Assembly (NCBI GenBank): GCA_002474325.1
Contig: DKNL01000267.1
Location: forward strand, 1-6,422
DNA: 6,422 nt
Direction of reading: 5' to 3'
DNA from: Opitutales bacterium UBA7389
GTDB lineage: Bacteria; Verrucomicrobiota; Verrucomicrobiia; Opitutales; Opitutaceae
Shown piece by piece: positions 4,883-6,422 of the stretch. The number at the start of each line of letters is the position of its first letter. Within the stretch, counting starts at the first letter, position 1. The notes under the pieces were generated by a model. The model saw nothing but the letters and a program-made list of their open reading frames with translations, was not told the origin of the DNA and made no database searches. Position numbers and translations under genes: made by a program.

Positions 4883-6033
4883 CTGGCGATCTAAAATCTA
4901 GATTAAAGGCAAAGCTGGACGAGCGGAAACGGAATGGGCTTTTCCGTTCATTGAGGGCCGCTAATGTGGACCCGGGTATTCTCAATCTGGCGAATAATGA
5001 TTACCTTGATTTAGCTAAAGACAAGAAGATGCAGTCGGCTGGAATAGATGCCTTGGAGCGATATGGCTGTTCGTCTTCTGCGTCTCCCTTGATTACCGGT
5101 TACGGGCTAGTACATGAAGAACTGAAGCAAACGCTTTGTCGATGGCATGGTTTTTCGCATGGTTTGATATGGAATTCTGGGTACGCAGCCAATCAAGCGG
5201 TGTTGAGTTTGTTGCCGCAAAAAGGTGACCTCGTTTTCGCTGACAGGCTGATCCACAATAGCATTCTTTCTGGCATACTCAAGAGTGGGGCTCGGCTCAT
5301 ACGGTATCGCCACACGGACCTGGATCATTTGGAAGCTTTACTTGTGGATCACGGCGAGGCAGAGCGTAATGTATTTGTCGTTACTGAATCCGTATTTAGT
5401 ATGGACGGCGACTGGCCCGATTTAGAACGGTTGGCAAAATTGAAGGAGAGTTTGGAGTTCTTCTGGATACTAGACGAAGCTCATGCCTTGGGATGGTATG
5501 GCGATCAAGGTCAAGGTTTGGCTAGCGAGCTAGGAGTGGAAGACCGAGTAGACCTTTTGGTAGGAACTATGGGAAAGGCTTTGGGTTCGCTGGGAGCATA
5601 CACCCTTTTTAGGGACGAAAGCATTGGAGATTTCCTAGTCAATTACTCTGACGAGTTTATTTATTCGACGTATTTAAACCCCGCCAACGCGGCGATCGTT
5701 ATTGAAGCGGTGGAGATTGTCAGGGCTTCAACACTCTTGAGGAGGCAAGGGCGGAAAATATCAAAGGCTATTCGACGCTCGTTAAATGCTTTGGGGCTCT
5801 CCGTGGCTGAGGGCGATTCAAATATTATATCGGTTGTTGTCGGGGATGCCGACAAGACGATGCGAGCTAGTCGGCTGCTCAATAGCCAAGGCATTCTGGT
5901 AGGCTCCATTCGTCCGCCAACTGTGCCTAGAGAAACGAGTCGGTTGAGGGTTTCATTAAAGGCAACGCTAACATCGAAGGATGTTGAGCGAATACTAGCG
6001 GCTTTCGGGCAAGTAGCCAAAGAAATAGCATGA
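4873..6033 (+). CDS. bioF: 8-amino-7-oxononanoate synthase, BioF
   Basis: This PLP-dependent alpha-oxoamine synthase condenses a pimeloyl thioester with L-alanine to give KAPA, the substrate of BioA; CO2 and the carrier thiol are released. It has 386 residues from TTG 4873, the usual length. Seen: NLANNDYLDLA (38-48), the N-terminal strand; the glycine/serine-rich GCSSSASPLITGYG (65-78) followed by HEEL (81-84); NSGYAANQAV (101-110), the cofactor-ring segment; DRLIHNS with His128 (E. coli His133) stacking on PLP; TESVFSMDGD (171-180); DEAHALGWYG with Asp201 and His204; and TMGKALG with the Schiff-base Lys235 (E. coli Lys236). RLRVSLKATLT (357-367) holds the substrate-carboxylate Arg. In the SASPLITG loop a Pro72 stands where many BioF have Arg. 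The alternative start GTG 4879 shortens the protein by two residues. The TGA at 6031-6033 overlaps the next ATG by 4 nt. Confidence 0.94.
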   Translation: MVVTGDLKSRLKAKLDERKRNGLFRSLRAANVDPGILNLANNDYLDLAKDKKMQSAGIDALERYGCSSSASPLITGYGLVHEELKQTLCRWHGFSHGLIWNSGYAANQAVLSLLPQKGDLVFADRLIHNSILSGILKSGARLIRYRHTDLDHLEALLVDHGEAERNVFVVTESVFSMDGDWPDLERLAKLKESLEFFWILDEAHALGWYGDQGQGLASELGVEDRVDLLVGTMGKALGSLGAYTLFRDESIGDFLVNYSDEFIYSTYLNPANAAIVIEAVEIVRASTLLRRQGRKISKAIRRSLNALGLSVAEGDSNIISVVVGDADKTMRASRLLNSQGILVGSIRPPTVPRETSRLRVSLKATLTSKDVERILAAFGQVAKEIA

Positions 6034-6422
6034 ATATAATTTGGCTAAATGGTTGGGGATTGAGTTCGCGTTATGTGGAGCGAATAGCGGTCAGTCTGTA
6101 TCCAAATTTACACCATACAGTTATACTGCCCGCCCCAAATTGGATAGAGCTACTGGCGAAGCAGAATTTCGATAGTATTCTTGTCGGCTACTCTCTGGGG
6201 GCATTTCTACTGTTAAGCCGTCCAGATCTAGCGACTCGATTTAGTCAAACAATTCTATTGGCCCCTTTCGAAGATTTTAGGGCGGAGGCTGGTCGAGGTG
6301 GCCGTATTCGCAAAGCCCAGCTGGCGTATCTGCTCCGCTGGCTAGGTCGAAATCGAGTGGAAGCTCTTGGCGATTTTTGGTCTCGGGCGGAATTGAAGGA
6401 CCCAGCGTACCCGAAGGAGTTA
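6030..6422 (+). CDS. bioH: Alpha/beta-hydrolase, probable BioH-like pimeloyl-ACP methyl ester esterase (3' end cut by window)
   Basis: 131 codons are open to the last base. The start ATG overlaps the bioF stop (ATGA, 6030-6033), so this is the fifth gene of the operon. Seen: IIWLNGWGLSSRYV (3-16), where NGWG matches the oxyanion-hole HGWG of BioH; and ILVGYSLGAFLLL (50-62) with the nucleophile elbow GYSLG and Ser55. ILLAPFEDFR (residues 81-90) and an Arg-rich segment after it resemble the start of a cap domain. The Asp and His of the triad would lie downstream and are not seen. BioH hydrolyses pimeloyl-ACP methyl ester so that the BioC-started chain stops at C7 and goes to BioF. The position after bioF in a bio operon supports this role, but BioG and other unrelated esterases replace BioH in many bacteria, and fold alone does not settle the substrate. 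The N-terminus is short before the first strand, as in BioG. Confidence 0.65.
   Translation, partial: MNIIWLNGWGLSSRYVERIAVSLYPNLHHTVILPAPNWIELLAKQNFDSILVGYSLGAFLLLSRPDLATRFSQTILLAPFEDFRAEAGRGGRIRKAQLAYLLRWLGRNRVEALGDFWSRAELKDPAYPKEL

Noticed and set aside
1..6422. Signs of horizontal transfer, insertion sequences, CRISPR or prophage
   Set aside because: Base composition and gene spacing look uniform, and no transposase, integrase, tRNA, regular repeat array or phage gene is visible.

Overview
The window is a compact bacterial chromosomal segment with every supported gene on the + strand. Base composition is near 50% G+C by eye. The best guess for the source is a Gram-negative, probably Verrucomicrobiota (Opitutae/Puniceicoccales-like). 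This is tentative: it rests on remembered resemblance of the unusual peroxiredoxin active site (NNTGSC) and on the weak Shine-Dalgarno sequences. No 16S or other marker gene is present. I see no mobile elements, CRISPR arrays, tRNA or rRNA.

Layout. (1) Positions 1-186 hold the last 61 codons of a gene that reads like the C-terminus of an M16 (insulinase/processing-peptidase-like) zinc peptidase. (2) Positions 187-424 are intergenic. They contain a strong intrinsic terminator (10-bp perfect stem plus TTTT) and, just after it, a candidate sigma70 promoter. (3) Positions 425-1754 are a tightly packed three-gene redox cassette: a membrane-anchored rhodanese-like protein, a four-helix MauE/DoxX-family membrane protein with a CGCFG motif, and an atypical thioredoxin-fold peroxiredoxin. 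(4) Positions 1755-1850 are a short intergenic region with a palindromic BirA-type biotin operator candidate that overlaps the likely promoter and ends 8 nt before the bioA start. (5) From 1851 to the window end is a biotin operon, bioA-bioB-bioD-bioF-bioH-like. Its junctions are 2 nt, 6 nt, a 10-nt overlap (4 nt with the alternative bioF start) and a 4-nt overlap.

How the genes work together. The last gene (a BioH-like esterase, cut by the window edge) would free pimeloyl-ACP from its methyl ester. BioF condenses the pimeloyl thioester with L-alanine to KAPA, BioA aminates KAPA to DAPA, BioD carboxylates and closes DAPA to dethiobiotin, and BioB inserts sulfur to give biotin. All key catalytic residues of the four complete enzymes are visible. 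BioC is not in the window and may lie further downstream.

The biotin genes are ordinary in content. The points worth a second look are the putative BirA operator sitting on a possibly leaderless, TTG-started bioA; the CX4C rhodanese and CxC MauE pair predicted to face the same (periplasmic) side of the membrane; the peroxiredoxin with an altered active-site motif; and the Phe in BioA at the position of E. coli Tyr17, shared with the lysine-using Bacillus enzyme. I found no clear evidence of a wholly new system.
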